The notes beneath the pieces were generated by a model. It was not told the origin of the DNA. It did no database searches and saw nothing but the letters and a program-made list of their open reading frames with translations. A stretch of DNA of 64,000 bases from Takakia lepidozioides (Eukaryota > Streptophyta > Takakiopsida > Takakiales > Takakiaceae), in the NCBI GenBank assembly GCA_030704615.1, contig CM060732.1, forward strand, positions 37,367,053 through 37,431,052, written 5' to 3'. Both the position numbers and the translations under genes were made by a program. Shown here in pieces: positions 1-9,651 of this stretch (positions are counted from its first letter, which is position 1; every line of letters starts with the position of its first letter).

Positions 1-90
1 TAAGGCTTCTGTTGGTCTCAGTCTGCGCAAAAATTAAGGGTACCCTACAGATCCCATAAAAGCGTCTAAGTCCCAAGCAGCCCTCTAACA
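1..90 (-). mobile_element. LTR-like fragment cut by window edge
   Basis: This stretch matches 53410-53498 over its whole length with scattered substitutions. There, the same sequence is bounded by TG...CA ends and flanked by a polypurine tract. Read on the minus strand it starts TGTTAGAGG at position 90 and runs off the left edge, so it is the outer or inner end of an LTR, or a solo LTR, of the same family. The bases to its right show no polypurine tract. That favours a solo LTR or the 5' LTR of an element lying to the left. Confidence 0.6.
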
Positions 91-429
91 AGTGGGACTT
101 ACCTTATATAAACAATGGGTTCGGGCTTTCCTGATTTCCTCTAGAAAGCCCTTCACACACAAGCATCAATCTATTGTGTGTGAACTGCCCAACAATTAGA
201 CCCCAAGAGGGCCAGGGCTTTAGGCGCAGCCTCGAGATTTTGAAAGTTGGTGAACAGAGGTGCAGGGACTACGTTCTTGATGGTCATGAAGAGGGTCTGA
301 TGAGAATACCCCGGACATTGTATCAGAAAAAAGGCAGTTCATGCGAGTGTTGCTTGTCTCAACCTCAAAGCGACACTCCTCACGTCGCTCAAATGCTTTT
401 CCTGCACCCTCTACCCTAGAAACCAAAAA

Positions 430-775
430 ATGATCAAGTTGTTTATAGCGACGCCTCAGGCGTCGCTACAAATTACTTATCAACAAGAAAAAAACTCAAA
501 TGCGACGCCCTCGGCGTCGCTAAAAATGACTTGACAAAAAAAACTCAAATGCGACGGTTTTTTTGTGTTTTTTTGTTTTTGGTGTTTGATGCGACGCTTT
601 TGCGATACCCAAGGCCTCGCATTCAAAATGTGACGTCTTTTTTTTTTATTTGTTTTAATTTTTTTTGGGGCGTCGCAAGATGGAGACGTTGTGGGGGCGT
701 CGAATGGGAGAGGCGTCCCGGGGGGGTAGGCGTCGCAAAACCCCCCCCCCCCCCCCCACCCCTTTTCCTGTAGTG
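430..775. mobile_element. Terminus of a CACTA (En/Spm) DNA transposon
   Basis: The segment ends TTTTCCTGTAGTG at 763-775, the reverse complement of the CACTACAGGAAAA type of terminus that defines plant CACTA elements. Inward of it lies a dense set of subterminal repeats built on GCGACGC/GCGTCGC. These include two clean palindromes, AGCGACGCC-TCA-GGCGTCGCT at 447-467 and GCGACGCC-CTC-GGCGTCGC at 502-520, followed by degenerate copies at about 551, 590, 604, 670, 695 and 730. CACTA transposases bind such subterminal arrays. The opposite terminus is not in this window, so the body of the element, or a deletion derivative, lies to the left. No transposase coding is visible here. Confidence 0.7.
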
Positions 776-1828
776 AACATCTATCAAGCTCAACTCAACA
801 AGTTTCAATACCTCTTGGTATGTTCGGATGTGCAGTGTTTTTTGAGCGCAATGGTCTCTCTGTTGCTTCCCTATTGCCACAAAATCCAGAAGGGGTGGAA
901 ATTACGTCCAAACATGATCGCAAATAGACTCATCCGAAGGGAACTCATGGAACTTCATGTCAGACGCACATGGAAGCGAGCCACTCTGACAACTAAACTC
1001 CATTTCTATCGAGAGACTTTTTTAGTTCTCCGAGACGATAGGATCTTGCGGCCTAACTACCTTTTTGCTCCCTTATCTCCCTCTCTTTGGAGGGCACTGG
1101 GACAGTTCAGAGTGGGCTCTCACAATTTACGGATAAAGACTGGTGATAGGCGGTAAAACCTTGTTGGAAGTAATTAAACATATCATATTCTAGGAGGCCA
1201 TAGGTGTGACCAAGGGCAGTTACAGGATAGGGTGTCTCAGTTTGGACGACATCGGGTAGTTTTTCAGTGACTGTGCTTCATGTCATCTTTTTATTTGTTC
1301 ACAACAGTTCATCTTTATTATAAAGGATATTGGTTCTTGTATACCACCTACGAGACCTATATAATGTAACATTTTTTTTCGCAAATTGGATGAACTATAG
1401 AATACTATGGACTTTTGAATCTCAATCACTGTTTTGTCGTCGGCACAATAATTTGTGTTATGGACTCTAAAAAACATATCCAAGTGTAACCAATTGTGAT
1501 AAGGACAAAAAGCCAGTGTAGAAATTGTGCAATGTTTCAATAGGTGAAAGTAGTTTAAAAATCTATCAAATTTTGACCAAACTATGAATTTTTTTATACA
1601 AAAACAAATAGGTTTTTTTAATTAGTCCATAGCATATTGTCTTTTGGGCTTTTGGGATATCATCTTTTACTAATAAATCTACAAACATATAATCTAGGAT
1701 GGCCAGGTGGTATATGGACAAATGGTCATAGATTGTAAGGTTAGACTCATATTTTTTTTTTCAATTAAGAATATTTTTTAATAATAAATAACATCTATAA
1801 TATCTGGGGCTAGACCCTTTACTAAAGA
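776..1828. other. Intergenic DNA, nothing recognised
   Basis: This is AT-rich sequence after about 1200. It separates the CACTA terminus from the Copia LTR. One 163-codon open frame overlaps its left part (665-1156). It starts inside the CACTA subterminal repeat and has no recognisable domain, so I do not call it a gene. Confidence 0.6.
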
Positions 1829-2190
1829 TGTTAAGTACTATTGTCTATCTTTATAAGAGTCAAACTGAAAAAATATGCTCAAAAATATAAATATAAATAT
1901 ATATATATCTTTCATGGCCATCATAATCTGTCGAAAGTGAGACACCATATCCTGCAACTATCCCAAGGGACGTTGAACTCACCTTTAGAAGGTGAATGGT
2001 TGGAAGGTGAATGGACAACATAGTAAGAAGGTGAAGAGACTAGATAGATCATAGAGATCCATATGCTCTAAGACCTTTATGTATAAGACTCGGGGGTGAA
2101 GCCACTAGTTATAACAAGAGTATGACAGTGGTCTCTATGGTTGGGTGGAGAGCTAAACTTTATCATTTTAGTTTGCTATCAATTCTAACA
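1829..2190 (+). repeat. Copia 5' LTR
   Basis: It begins TGTTA (1829) and ends TAACA (2190), the short inverted termini typical of copia LTRs, and is directly followed by the primer-binding site. The length is 362 bp. It is preceded by AAAGA, a possible target duplication that cannot be confirmed because the 3' end is lost. No second LTR copy was found in the window. Confidence 0.75.
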
Positions 2191-2203
2191 TGGTGTCAGA
2201 GCC
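2191..2203 (+). promoter_or_regulatory. Copia primer-binding site (initiator Met-tRNA type)
   Basis: TGGTGTCAGAGCC lies immediately after the LTR. It differs by one base from the TGGTATCAGAGCC complement of plant initiator Met-tRNA, which is the usual copia primer. Confidence 0.8.
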
Positions 2204-2280
2204 ATTCTTGTCTAGGTGAGTGTGTACTTAAGTTGAGAGAACTTGATCATGGAGTGTTGTCTTCTAGTGATCCTGCTCAA

Positions 2281-2448
2281 ATGTCTATCTCCAATACATT
2301 AGATGTGAGAGTGGAAGATCGGTTCAATGGAACTAACTATCAAACTTGGAAGTTTAGAATAGAGATGGTCTTTCTAGATAAAGATCTATGGGGAGTAGTT
2401 GATGGATCAGTTCCAAGACCAGACACTAATGTTGGCCAAGCTATATGG
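2281..2448 (+). pseudogene. Copia gag, N-terminal part
   Basis: The frame from the ATG at 2281 encodes a copia-type gag start with the conserved block FNGTNYQTWKFRIE followed by LWGVVDGS, as in UBN2/DUF4219 gag proteins. It is interrupted after the codons for QAIW, where the Gypsy-1 LTR begins at 2449. The continuation is at 9652, beyond Gypsy-1. Confidence 0.8.
2444..2448. other. Target-site duplication of Gypsy-1, left copy
   Basis: TATGG directly abuts the LTR and is repeated at 9647-9651. Five bases is the usual Ty3/gypsy duplication size. Confidence 0.9.
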
Positions 2449-3175
2449 TGTCGCGCACCTCACTTCGGTAAGCTCCCCCTCAAGTCATAGTTACTCGCTT
2501 TGATGCGCGCGCCTGACTCCCAACCTGGCCGCCGGGCCAACTTGGAGCTTCGGCAGCTCACCGGGGCATAACGGTCCCCCTTTGTTCTCCCAAAAAACCC
2601 TCCACCGATTTGGAACCAGCGGGAATTCCCTTTGGTAGGTGGCAGTCCGGAACAGCTCCCCACTCTTTGGTCGCTTTCCGGCTCGCTCGCTTATTCACTA
2701 GTTTTTGGTCACCAACGGGCTTGCACCGTTCTCGGGGTTACTACTCCCTATATATACTTTTGTAGCTGTCCGCGGGGGTTTCACAACCAGCCATGCCATT
2801 TTATGGCGAACCACCACGAAAACCCTCGACTCCCGGTGATGAGTCGCGGTGACTCTTGGCCCACTCACCACGACCCCTATGGACCGTGATGAGTCCCAAG
2901 ACTCCCCACGACTCCCACCACGAGGTCTCCGCCCCCATGGTGAGTCCTATGCCACCCCCACTAAGTCCCGCTAAGCTACCACCACCCCTTGTGGAGCCAC
3001 CCCCACCGCAACCCGGTGTGCGGAGCTCCACCTAGTGAGCGCCTCCGCCTCCGTGAGTGCCTTGGGCACTCAAGGGTGCTTCAGCCCCCCATACCTATCG
3101 CTGTCGCTGCCCCCACCACAGGGGCAACCCCTCATGTGTCCCGACCCCCTGCCCTCAAGGCAAAGGGCCGCGACA
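2449..3175 (-). repeat. Gypsy-1 3' LTR
   Basis: The LTR is 727 bp with TGTCGCG...CGCGACA-type ends. The TATA-like TATATATA is at 2749-2756 (minus-strand promoter). The upstream (U3) part, about 2800-2960, is crowded with GAGTC/GACTC motifs. By eye it differs from the 5' LTR at 13 positions, 12 of them transitions. The element side (3176 onward) has only a weak purine-rich tract (GGTAGGAGTATG on the minus strand). Confidence 0.93.
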
Positions 3176-4078
3176 CATACTCCTACCAACAAGGAGTCGA
3201 TGTCCTCATCGACTTGTCCATTTTGTAGAAACGAACATCCAAGTTGTGGCGTCCCACATCAAGGAGTTTGTTTCCGTACCATGGCGTCCCATGGCAAAGA
3301 ACCAAACCCCACACTTGACTCTACTCTCCACTAGCTAGTTCGGCCGACTTCCTCCGAGTCCCGGCCAAGGGTGGAGCCTCTCCAGCTCCTCCCAGTGCAC
3401 TCTTCTTGGCCTACTTCAAGGCCAAGGAACGATCCTCCCCGAGGATCGCATCGCCTTACTGTAACAACATTGCTTGCGACCGCTCATGATGCCGCTTTTG
3501 GCATCACCTTGAGCAAGGGTTCCCTGGAACCCTCTTTGACTAGGAAGATAACCTTGAACCAACCGTGCGCCCTAATCACTACAATTGGGTCCGCCTTGGA
3601 ATGCTGGCCTGAGGTACGGGAACACGCCGGAGCCGCACTACGACTTCGTCCCGAGGCTACACGATTATAGTACGTGAACGGAAACACGTAGCTTCCGCGT
3701 TAGCCCGCACTACAAGGCAACCCCCTCGGTAGCGCAGTTATAGTACGCGCACGCGCCAGGTGAACACTAGTACGTGAACTCCCAAAGAAGGCGCAAGTTT
3801 CCTTGCCCCTTGGATGGGGGTCACCCGATTTCGGCACTACGCAAACACACGATTAACCCAATTTACCCCCCCACTTTTATAAGCTAGCATGCATTCTACA
3901 CACTAGCCAACCATACCATGCATCACCATTCCAAGCAAAATAGGACGCACAACATTTGGAAGCCTTTTCATTTATAGCACGTTTTGTACAATATAAGTTT
4001 TTGCAATTGGATTCCTAAGCTAGCTAAGCCGGGCTAAGCATGCATTTCCTCCCCCACGCTCCAAGGTTGATGTCCCCA
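3176..4078 (-). other. Gypsy-1 3' untranslated region
   Basis: About 900 bp lies between the pol stop and the 3' LTR and is shared with Gypsy-2 (51740-52646). No conserved reading frame is seen. It contains repeated blocks of the type 'tacgtgaac' and 'gcgcgtac'. Long 3' non-coding regions are common in plant chromoviruses. Confidence 0.7.
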
Positions 4079-7000
4079 TCAACGCTTCTTCCGCTTTTGA
4101 GGTCGCCCTTCGAAAGCTGCAACCGCCTCGGATGCGTTTCCCATTTCTGAGGCACGCACCCAAGATGCCTCCACATGATGATAGCCCTTCCATTTGACGA
4201 GATACTCCGTTTCTCGGTTCCTGAACCTCCTCGACTTAAGTATTGCCTCCACCTCGTACTGAGGTTCATTTTCATGATCCAACAGCATAGGTGGCGGACG
4301 CAACACTTGATGCCGATTCGGACGCGCTTCATCTTTGAAGTAAGGCTTCAAAAGAGATACATGGAATACTGGGTGCACCTTACTGTTTGCCGGCAGCTCC
4401 AATTCATACACATCCTCATTCATAACCTTCCGAATGCGAAAGGGTCCCGCATACAGAGGTACGAACTTCGGACTCACTTCCGGAGGTAGTCGGAAATTCT
4501 TGATGTTCAACCAGACCTCTGTACCTGCCTCAAACTTCACTTCCCTCCGCTTCGGATTCGCCTGCCTTTCATACCGTTTCCTAGCTTTGGCAATGTTGTA
4601 CTTTGCGAGCTTCAACAAACGCTCGCGTTCTTCCAGTACCGCCGCTACTGCCGGTTCCTCAACGTCCTGGGCGGCCCAACTTGTCGGCACCAGAGGTGCT
4701 TTTCCATAGACCAATACGAAAGGGGAAACTCCCGTTGCGGAGTGTTCTGTGTTATTATAACAGAACTCTGCCGCGTCTAAGTGTTCCACCCAGTCTGTTT
4801 GGTCTGCCGACACGTAATTCCGCAAGATCTGCTTCACTACGGAATTCACTCTTTCTGTTTGGCCGTCGGTCGTAGGTCGGAAGGCGGTGCTCATTTTCAG
4901 CCTTGTCCCCATCTTCTTCCAAAGTGCCCTCCAAAATTTATTCGTGAACTTTGGATCGCGGTCCGAGACAATATCCTTCGGGACTCCATGATGCTTTAAG
5001 ACGTGGGCGAAGTAAAGTCGCCCTGTCTCCTGCGCCGTTGCCGTCTCCTTGGTGGGGATGAAATGGCCCATTTTACTGAACCTATCCACCACCACCATGA
5101 TTGCATCGAATCCTTTTGACAGCGGCATAGCAGTCATGAAATCCATCGAGACGCTTTCCCAAGTCCCCTCTGGAATCGGCAAGGGTTGTAACAGCCCCGC
5201 TTGCTTTTTGTACTCGCTCCGGTTTTGTTGGCATGTGGTGCATGTCTTGACATACTCCTCTGCCTCTTCCCTCAGTTTGGGCCAGAAATACTCTTTCTTC
5301 AAGAGTGCCGCAGTGCGCTTGGCTCCGCCGTGGCCCGCAAGCGGGCTATCATGGCATTCTCTCAAGAGGCTATCTCTGATCCCTCCCTTCGGCACGTAGA
5401 GACGCTTTTGCTTATACCGGAGCAGTCCATTTTGCAAGTGGAACTGCGATTTAACCCCCATCCTCAAGTCCTGCATCATGGACTTCGCCAGCTCATCCTT
5501 CCGGCAAGCCTTCCGGATCTTCCTTTGGAGTGCCGTCTCGCCCTTGTACACCAACAAGAGCTGCTGCTTTCTACTTAAAGCATCGGCCACCACGTTGTCT
5601 CGCCCCGGTTTGTACTGGATATCCACGTCGAATACCGCCAAAGTATCTTACCAGCTAAGTTGTTTTGGGGACAACTTGGGCTGCGTGGCAAAATACTTCA
5701 CCGTGATATTGTCCGTGAACACCTTCACTGGGTTGGAACCAACATAGTGGCGCCAAAGCTCAAGGCAATGCACCACCGCCTTCATCTCTTTTTCGTGCGT
5801 CGGCCACCGTCGCTCCACTTCATTCAGTTTCTTACTTTCGTAAGCCACTGGACGTCCATCTTGCATAAGTACACCCCCAATTGCGAAGTCTGACGCATCT
5901 GTATGAATCTCAAATGGACGATCGAACTCCGGGATTTTCAAGACTGGAGCTTCCGCCATCCGCTGCTTCAATTCAGCAAAAGCTTGGCCACAAAAGGTGT
6001 TCCATGCCCAGACTTTAGATTTACACAGAAGGTCTGACAGCGGCCCCGCGATTTTGGCGAAATTTCTCACATACTTCCAGTAATAGGAGGCGAGTCCTAG
6101 GAATGATTGCACTCCCGGGACCGAAGTCGGAGGCTCCCAGTCCAAGATCGCCCTCACCTTTCTGTCATCCATTTTGATCCCATCTTGTGTAATCACATGC
6201 CCCAGGAACTCCATTTTTGTGACCCCGAATTCGCACTTTGAAGCTTTGGCATACAACTTCCCTTCTCGCAATTTTTGGAACACCCTTTTCAGGTGCTCCA
6301 GGTGCTCTTCCTTTGTTTTCGAGTACACCAAGATGTCGTCGATGTACACGATCACAAAGTCACCCAACCACTCCTGGAAAAGGCTGTTCAACAGCGTGCT
6401 AAATGTCGCTGGTGCATTGGTGAGCCCAAAAGGCATCACCAAGAACTCATATGAACCATACCTTGTCCTGCACGCAGTCTTCTCCTCATCTCCTTCCGCC
6501 ACCCGAATTTCCGGAGCGCAAGTCGATCCGGCTGAAATACTTTGCTCCTGCCAACCGATCGAGGAGGTCGTCGATCCTTGGCAAAGGGTACCGGTTTTTG
6601 ATAGTCACCTTATTCAGAGCCCTGTAATCGACACACATCCGCAGTGTCCCATCCTTCTTGTCTGCAAATAGCACCGGGGCTCCGTAAGGTGACTTACTCG
6701 GCCGGATGTACCCCTTTGACATTAGATCCTTGAGCTGAGTCTTCAGCTCGACCAACTCCCTGTGGCTCAACCGGTAGGGCGCCTTGGCAGGCGGTTCCGA
6801 TCCCGGTATCACCTCAATCTTGTGGTCAACTCCTCTTCGCGGTGGCAAGCCGCTTGACAAATCCTCCGGCATCACATCATGGTATTTCTCCAAAATCCCC
6901 TTGATCCAATCTGGGCTCGGCTCTCCATCGCCTTCTCCTTTCACTTCTCTAATGTAGAGCAAAAACGGGGGCTCGTGTGCCTCCTCCACGGCCCACTCCC

Positions 7001-7556
7001 TTGCTGACAGAAGGTTTATTCGCCCTCCCACGAGTTTGGGCGTTTCCGAAACTCGTAAGACCTCGCCACCATTCCAACATGGTAGCGTGACTACCCTCTT
7101 GCGGCCATCTATGACCGCTCCGGATCTGCTCAAAACGGTCATCCCCAAAATGAGATCCACTCCATCGATCTCGCAGACGGTGAAGTTCTCACATCCCTCC
7201 CAACTCCCCAGTTGAAGAGGAACATCGAACGCCAACTTCGTCGCCAATTGCGGTTCTCCTTTGGCAGAATGCACCTCAATAGAGGCCCCTACGTCAGTTG
7301 TCGGAAGTCCCAGCTTTTGTGCCGTTGCCGGTGTCATGAAGGAGTGCGACGCTCCTGTGTCCACCAACAATGACACGTTAGTTCCGGATATTATCCCATC
7401 CACGAACAATAAGTGACTCCCTTTACGCAATGCGCCAGTTTCCTGATACAACTCACAAGAATATTTGCCTACCTTGCAAGTCCTGGCGATAATTAATGAA
7501 GTCCACGTAATGAGGCCACATCGGTTGCCACGTCCGTTCTCATAATAAATAGTCAA
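4079..7556 (-). pseudogene. Gypsy-1 pol: protease, RT, RNase H, integrase, chromodomain
   Basis: Protease has [12 protein letters not shown] near 7340-7370. RT spans about 6860-6210, with the palm motif YIDD at about 6340 and [11 protein letters not shown] near 6410. RNase H begins with FEIHTDASDFAIG near 5890. The integrase zinc finger has H...H...CxxC near 5350-5210. The core has DFMTAMP, SDRDPKF and the DGQTERVN block, giving a D,D,E layout. The C-terminal chromodomain (YEVEAILKSRRF ... EYLVKWKGY, about 4270-4190) marks a chromovirus. The reading frame is broken near 6495, where about 8 bases are lost, and by a TAA at 5648-5650 where Gypsy-2 has CAA. The integrase-chromodomain frame of 520 codons is open. 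Confidence 0.92.
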
Positions 7557-7723
7557 TAGTAAAGTAAAAAAATAAACATATTTATGTACAGTAACGTCGA
7601 TTTAGGACGTGACGTGACGCACGTCCGTCGCTGACGTCGGATGTGACGCTGACGCGTCAACGCCACGTCACGTCCAAATTTGCAACTAGGGGTCGAACTC
7701 CGGAATTTTTAGGACTGGAGCTT
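7490..7723. other. 234-bp insertion between gag and protease of Gypsy-1
   Basis: Gypsy-2 is continuous across this point, with 'ggcga' joined to 'ccaccgcttccac' when read on the same strand. Gypsy-1 has 234 extra bases here. The right part (7693-7727) copies 5922-5956 of the same element, from the RNase H region, with 32 of 35 bases identical. The middle contains an inverted repeat, GGACGTGACGTG at 7605-7616 and CACGTCACGTCC at 7664-7675. The left part is AT-rich. No target duplication is evident, so it resembles break-repair filler more than a clean transposon. Confidence 0.75.
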
Positions 7724-8864
7724 CCGCTTCCACCAGACGACTGATGGTATCTTCCGACAGCTCCGTGGTTGCCCGAGTCATGTTCAATTGTCGGGGCTTC
7801 GTGCACTTCTTGGCCATGTGCCCGGGCTCTCCGCAATTGAAACACACTCCATCAAAGGTCGCCTTCTGTCCGCCATAAGCCGCTCCACCCGCTTTTCCTT
7901 TCGAAGCACCGGGTGCCGCCTTGACGTGTGAAGGCCCTCCCTTCGATTTCCACGTGCCATTGTCGCCGCGTGGCCTATCCCACTTCTTTTCCGGTCGGAA
8001 GGAGTCACCTTCCCGCCGGGTCTTCTTGTGGTTCAGCTCCGTATGGCCTTGTCTTTCACCCCTAGGAACATCTGAGAAACATTCAGCCCTCTCAATTGCC
8101 TCGTTCAGAGTCTTAGGTGGCTTCTCCTCCAACTTCCGCCTGGCCCATGGGGCCAGTCCCGCCACAAAGTTGAAGACCATTTCCGGTTCTGCCATGTCCG
8201 CGACTTCGAGCAAAAGCACATTGAAGGCCTGAACATATCCCCGAATGTCGTCTGTTTGCTTCAAATTCCTCATCTTGTCCCGGGCAAGCCAGGATGCATT
8301 GAGGGGCACAAACTGTCTCTTCATCAATTCCTTGAACCCACTCCAGTTCAAGGTTTCCGGGCTTGGACCTCGGTCGTGAAGGCGTTTCTACCACCATTGT
8401 TGAGCATAGCCCCTCAAATAGGTGGGAGCCACTTCCACCCGATCCTCGTCACTCAACTTGGCCGCCCGGAAGTACTGATCTAGCTCCAGGAGCCAGGTGT
8501 TGAGTGCCTTCCGATTTCGGACGCCCTCGAAGGTGCCGGGTTCCTTAGGCTTCACCTTAAACTTTGCCTTAGTGGAAGTGGCATTAGCCGCCCTCAATAC
8601 GTCTTTCAACATCCCGCCAAACTGCGCCAACAACCCTTCCCAAAAGGCTGCCGGCATTGGAGGCATCTCTTGGTTTGTCGGAGCTCTCAAGGATTCCTCG
8701 GGCTCCGACTCCTCGGATTCCTCCCACTCTTGAGCGGCCTCGTTTTCGGAAACATGCATCGCTTCCTCAAACGGCCGCCTCGGTGACACGTCGCCCCCAT
8801 CGGGCTCACCAGGATCATCATCTTTTGGGCCGTTCCGCTTTCGCTTCGGCTTGCCCGACCCCAT
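7686..8864 (-). pseudogene. Gypsy-1 gag
   Basis: It starts at the ATG at 8864 (MGSGKPKRKRN). An acidic N-terminal region is followed by the retrotransposon gag domain (TWLLELDQYFRAAKLSDEDR, then the FKELMKRQFVP and YVQAFN blocks). Near the C-terminus is a CCHC zinc knuckle, CFNCGEPGHMAKKC. A TAG at 8388-8390 interrupts it where Gypsy-2 has CAG, so the break is a single C-to-T change. The end of the frame is altered by the 7490-7723 insertion, which replaces the gag-protease junction. Confidence 0.88.
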
Positions 8865-8905
8865 GATGAGGCCAATCCCAAGGACGATCGCGTACTGAAC
8901 TCTAA

Positions 8906-8917
8906 GCTCTGATACCA
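8906..8917 (-). promoter_or_regulatory. Gypsy-1 primer-binding site
   Basis: On the minus strand this reads TGGTATCAGAGC, a perfect complement to the 3' end of plant initiator Met-tRNA. It lies two bases inside the LTR. Confidence 0.92.
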
Positions 8918-8919
8918 AG

Positions 8920-9646
8920 TGTCGCGCACATCACTTCGGTAAGCTCCCCCTCAAGTCATAGTTACTCGCTTTGATGCGCGCGCCTGACTCCCAACCTGGC
9001 CGCCGGGCCAACTTGGAGCTTCGGCAGCTCACCGGGGCATAACGGTCCCCCTTTGTTCTCCCAAAGAACCCTCCACCGATTTGGAACTAGCGGGAATTCC
9101 TTTTGGTAGGTGGCAGTCCGGAACAGCTCCCCACTCTTTGGTCGCTTTCCGGCTCGCTCGCTTACTCACTAATTTTTGGTCACCAACGGGCTTGCACCGT
9201 TCTCGGGGTTACTACTCCCTATATATACTTTTGTAGCTGTCCGCGGGGGTTTCACAACCAGCCATGCCATTTTATGGCGAACCACCACGAAAACCCTCGA
9301 CTCCTGGTGATGAGTCACGGTGACTCTTGGCCCACTCACCACGACCCCTATGGACCGTGATGAGTCCCAAGACTCCCCACGACTCCCACCACGAGGTCTC
9401 CGCCCCCATGGTGAGTCCTATGCCACCCCCACTAAGTCCCGCTAAGCTACCACCACCCCTTGTGGAGCCACCCCCACCGCAACCCGGTGTGCGGGGCTCC
9501 ACCTAGTGAGCGCCTCCGCCTCCGTGAGTGCCTTGGGCACTCAAGGGTGCTTCAGCCCCCCATACCTATCGCTGCCGCTGCCCCCACCACAGGGGCAGCC
9601 TCTCATGTGTCCCGACCCCCTGCCCTCAAGGCAAAGGGCCGCAACA
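8920..9646 (-). repeat. Gypsy-1 5' LTR
   Basis: This 727-bp copy is the same length as the 3' LTR. TATATATA is at 9220-9227. On the minus strand it ends GCGCGACA, two bases before the primer-binding site. Transcription of the element would start here and run leftwards. Confidence 0.93.
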
Positions 9647-9651
9647 TATGG
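9647..9651. other. Target-site duplication of Gypsy-1, right copy
   Basis: TATGG follows the right LTR, identical to 2444-2448. The Copia gag frame is continuous across the two sites once one copy is discounted. Confidence 0.9.

Larger units (their letters stand above)
2449..9646 (-). mobile_element. Gypsy-1: full-length Ty3/gypsy chromovirus, minus strand
   Basis: This 7198-bp element has two 727-bp LTRs and is flanked by the 5-bp duplication TATGG (2444-2448 and 9647-9651). It has a perfect Met-tRNA primer site and gag-pol in the order gag (zinc knuckle), protease, RT, RNase H, integrase, chromodomain, which identifies a chromovirus. It inserted into the gag gene of an older Copia element. 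Coding is broken by a TAG at 8388, a 234-bp insertion at 7490-7723, a frameshift near 6495 and a TAA at 5648. It is therefore structurally complete but not autonomous. Confidence 0.95.

Noticed and set aside
665-1156. 163-codon plus-strand open frame
   Set aside because: It starts within CACTA subterminal repeats, runs through a poly-C tract read as polyproline, and has no domain.
2820-2900. Hammerhead-ribozyme-like CTGATGAG/GTGATGAG motifs in the LTR
   Set aside because: The GTGATGAGTC phrases repeat, but there is no GAAA core segment or matching helices at the right spacing. They are better explained as the GAGTC array.
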